Shown here: in pieces, positions 22,790-22,795 of the stretch
Numbering within the stretch: position 1 is the first letter of the stretch
How the letters are laid out: the number at the start of each line of letters is the position of its first letter
Source: an uncultured Clostridium sp.
GTDB taxonomy: Bacteria > Bacillota > Clostridia > TANB77 > CAG-508
Direction of reading: 5' to 3'
Assembly: GCA_900555085.1 (NCBI GenBank)
Contig: USJU01000008.1
Coordinates: forward strand, 1-22,795
Length of the DNA: 22,795 bases
Notes under the pieces: generated by a model
Told to the model about the DNA's origin: nothing
What the model saw: only the letters and a program-made list of their open reading frames with translations
The model's database searches: none
Translations under genes and position numbers: made by a program

Positions 22790-22795
22790 AAAGAT

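Noticed and set aside
1..22795. Mollicute-type code with TGA as tryptophan
   Set aside because: TGA ends subunit A and rlmN at the expected family C-termini, and Trp is encoded by TGG throughout.
1..22795. tRNA or rRNA genes
   Set aside because: I saw no cloverleaf with a T-arm consensus and no rRNA-like sequence on either strand.

Overview
This is low-G+C bacterial DNA with strong Shine-Dalgarno sites, an H+/Na+-type V-ATPase operon, a PASTA-domain Ser/Thr kinase paired with a PP2C phosphatase, and a CpsC/CpsD/CpsB capsule-control module. Together these point to a Gram-positive Firmicute, most likely a Clostridia member and perhaps an uncultured gut lineage. TGA is used as a stop codon (V-ATPase A, rlmN), so the genetic code is standard and this is not a mollicute. 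The species cannot be named from the sequence.

Layout. (1) 1-4756, surface polysaccharide: the 3' part of a MurJ/MviN-type flippase, then UDP-glucose 6-dehydrogenase. A separate promoter at 2302-2330 then drives the Wzz/CpsC adaptor, the BY-kinase CpsD and the PHP-type tyrosine phosphatase CpsB, ending at a terminator. (2) 4795-13196, V-type ATPase operon in the order C-I-K-F-E-A-B-D. Its first gene is abnormal: residues 1-284 are a complete DNA polymerase I 5'-nuclease domain, joined in frame to roughly the last 200 residues of V-ATPase subunit C. The polymerase part of PolA, the N-terminal part of subunit C and any subunit G/H gene are all missing. This is either a genomic deletion fusion or an assembly chimera, and it is the most remarkable object in the window. 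(3) 13197-15162, rpsB and tsf, with a structured rpsB leader and an intercistronic terminator. (4) 15173-20558, rlmN-prpC-prkC-rsgA-rpe, a conserved Firmicutes cluster linking translation quality, PASTA-kinase signalling and ribosome maturation. The genes overlap or nearly touch and share an extended -10 promoter. (5) 20559-20714, a convergent gap with two palindromic repeats and a bidirectional terminator. (6) 20715-22795, minus strand: endonuclease III (nth), preceded by an overlapping G+C-richer small ORF, and followed by a secreted/membrane protein with bactofilin-like beta repeats. The gap between these two genes holds an interlocked terminator and promoter.

A family of G+C-rich palindromic intergenic repeats (core TGTAGGGG...CCCG) occurs four times (14145, 18979, 20584, 20645). 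They stand out against the AT-rich background and look like dispersed REP-like elements. In several genes the ribosome-binding site favours a start different from the longest ORF, and those starts are used here (2365, 8856, 9434, 15233, 16270, 17016, and 21938 on the minus strand).
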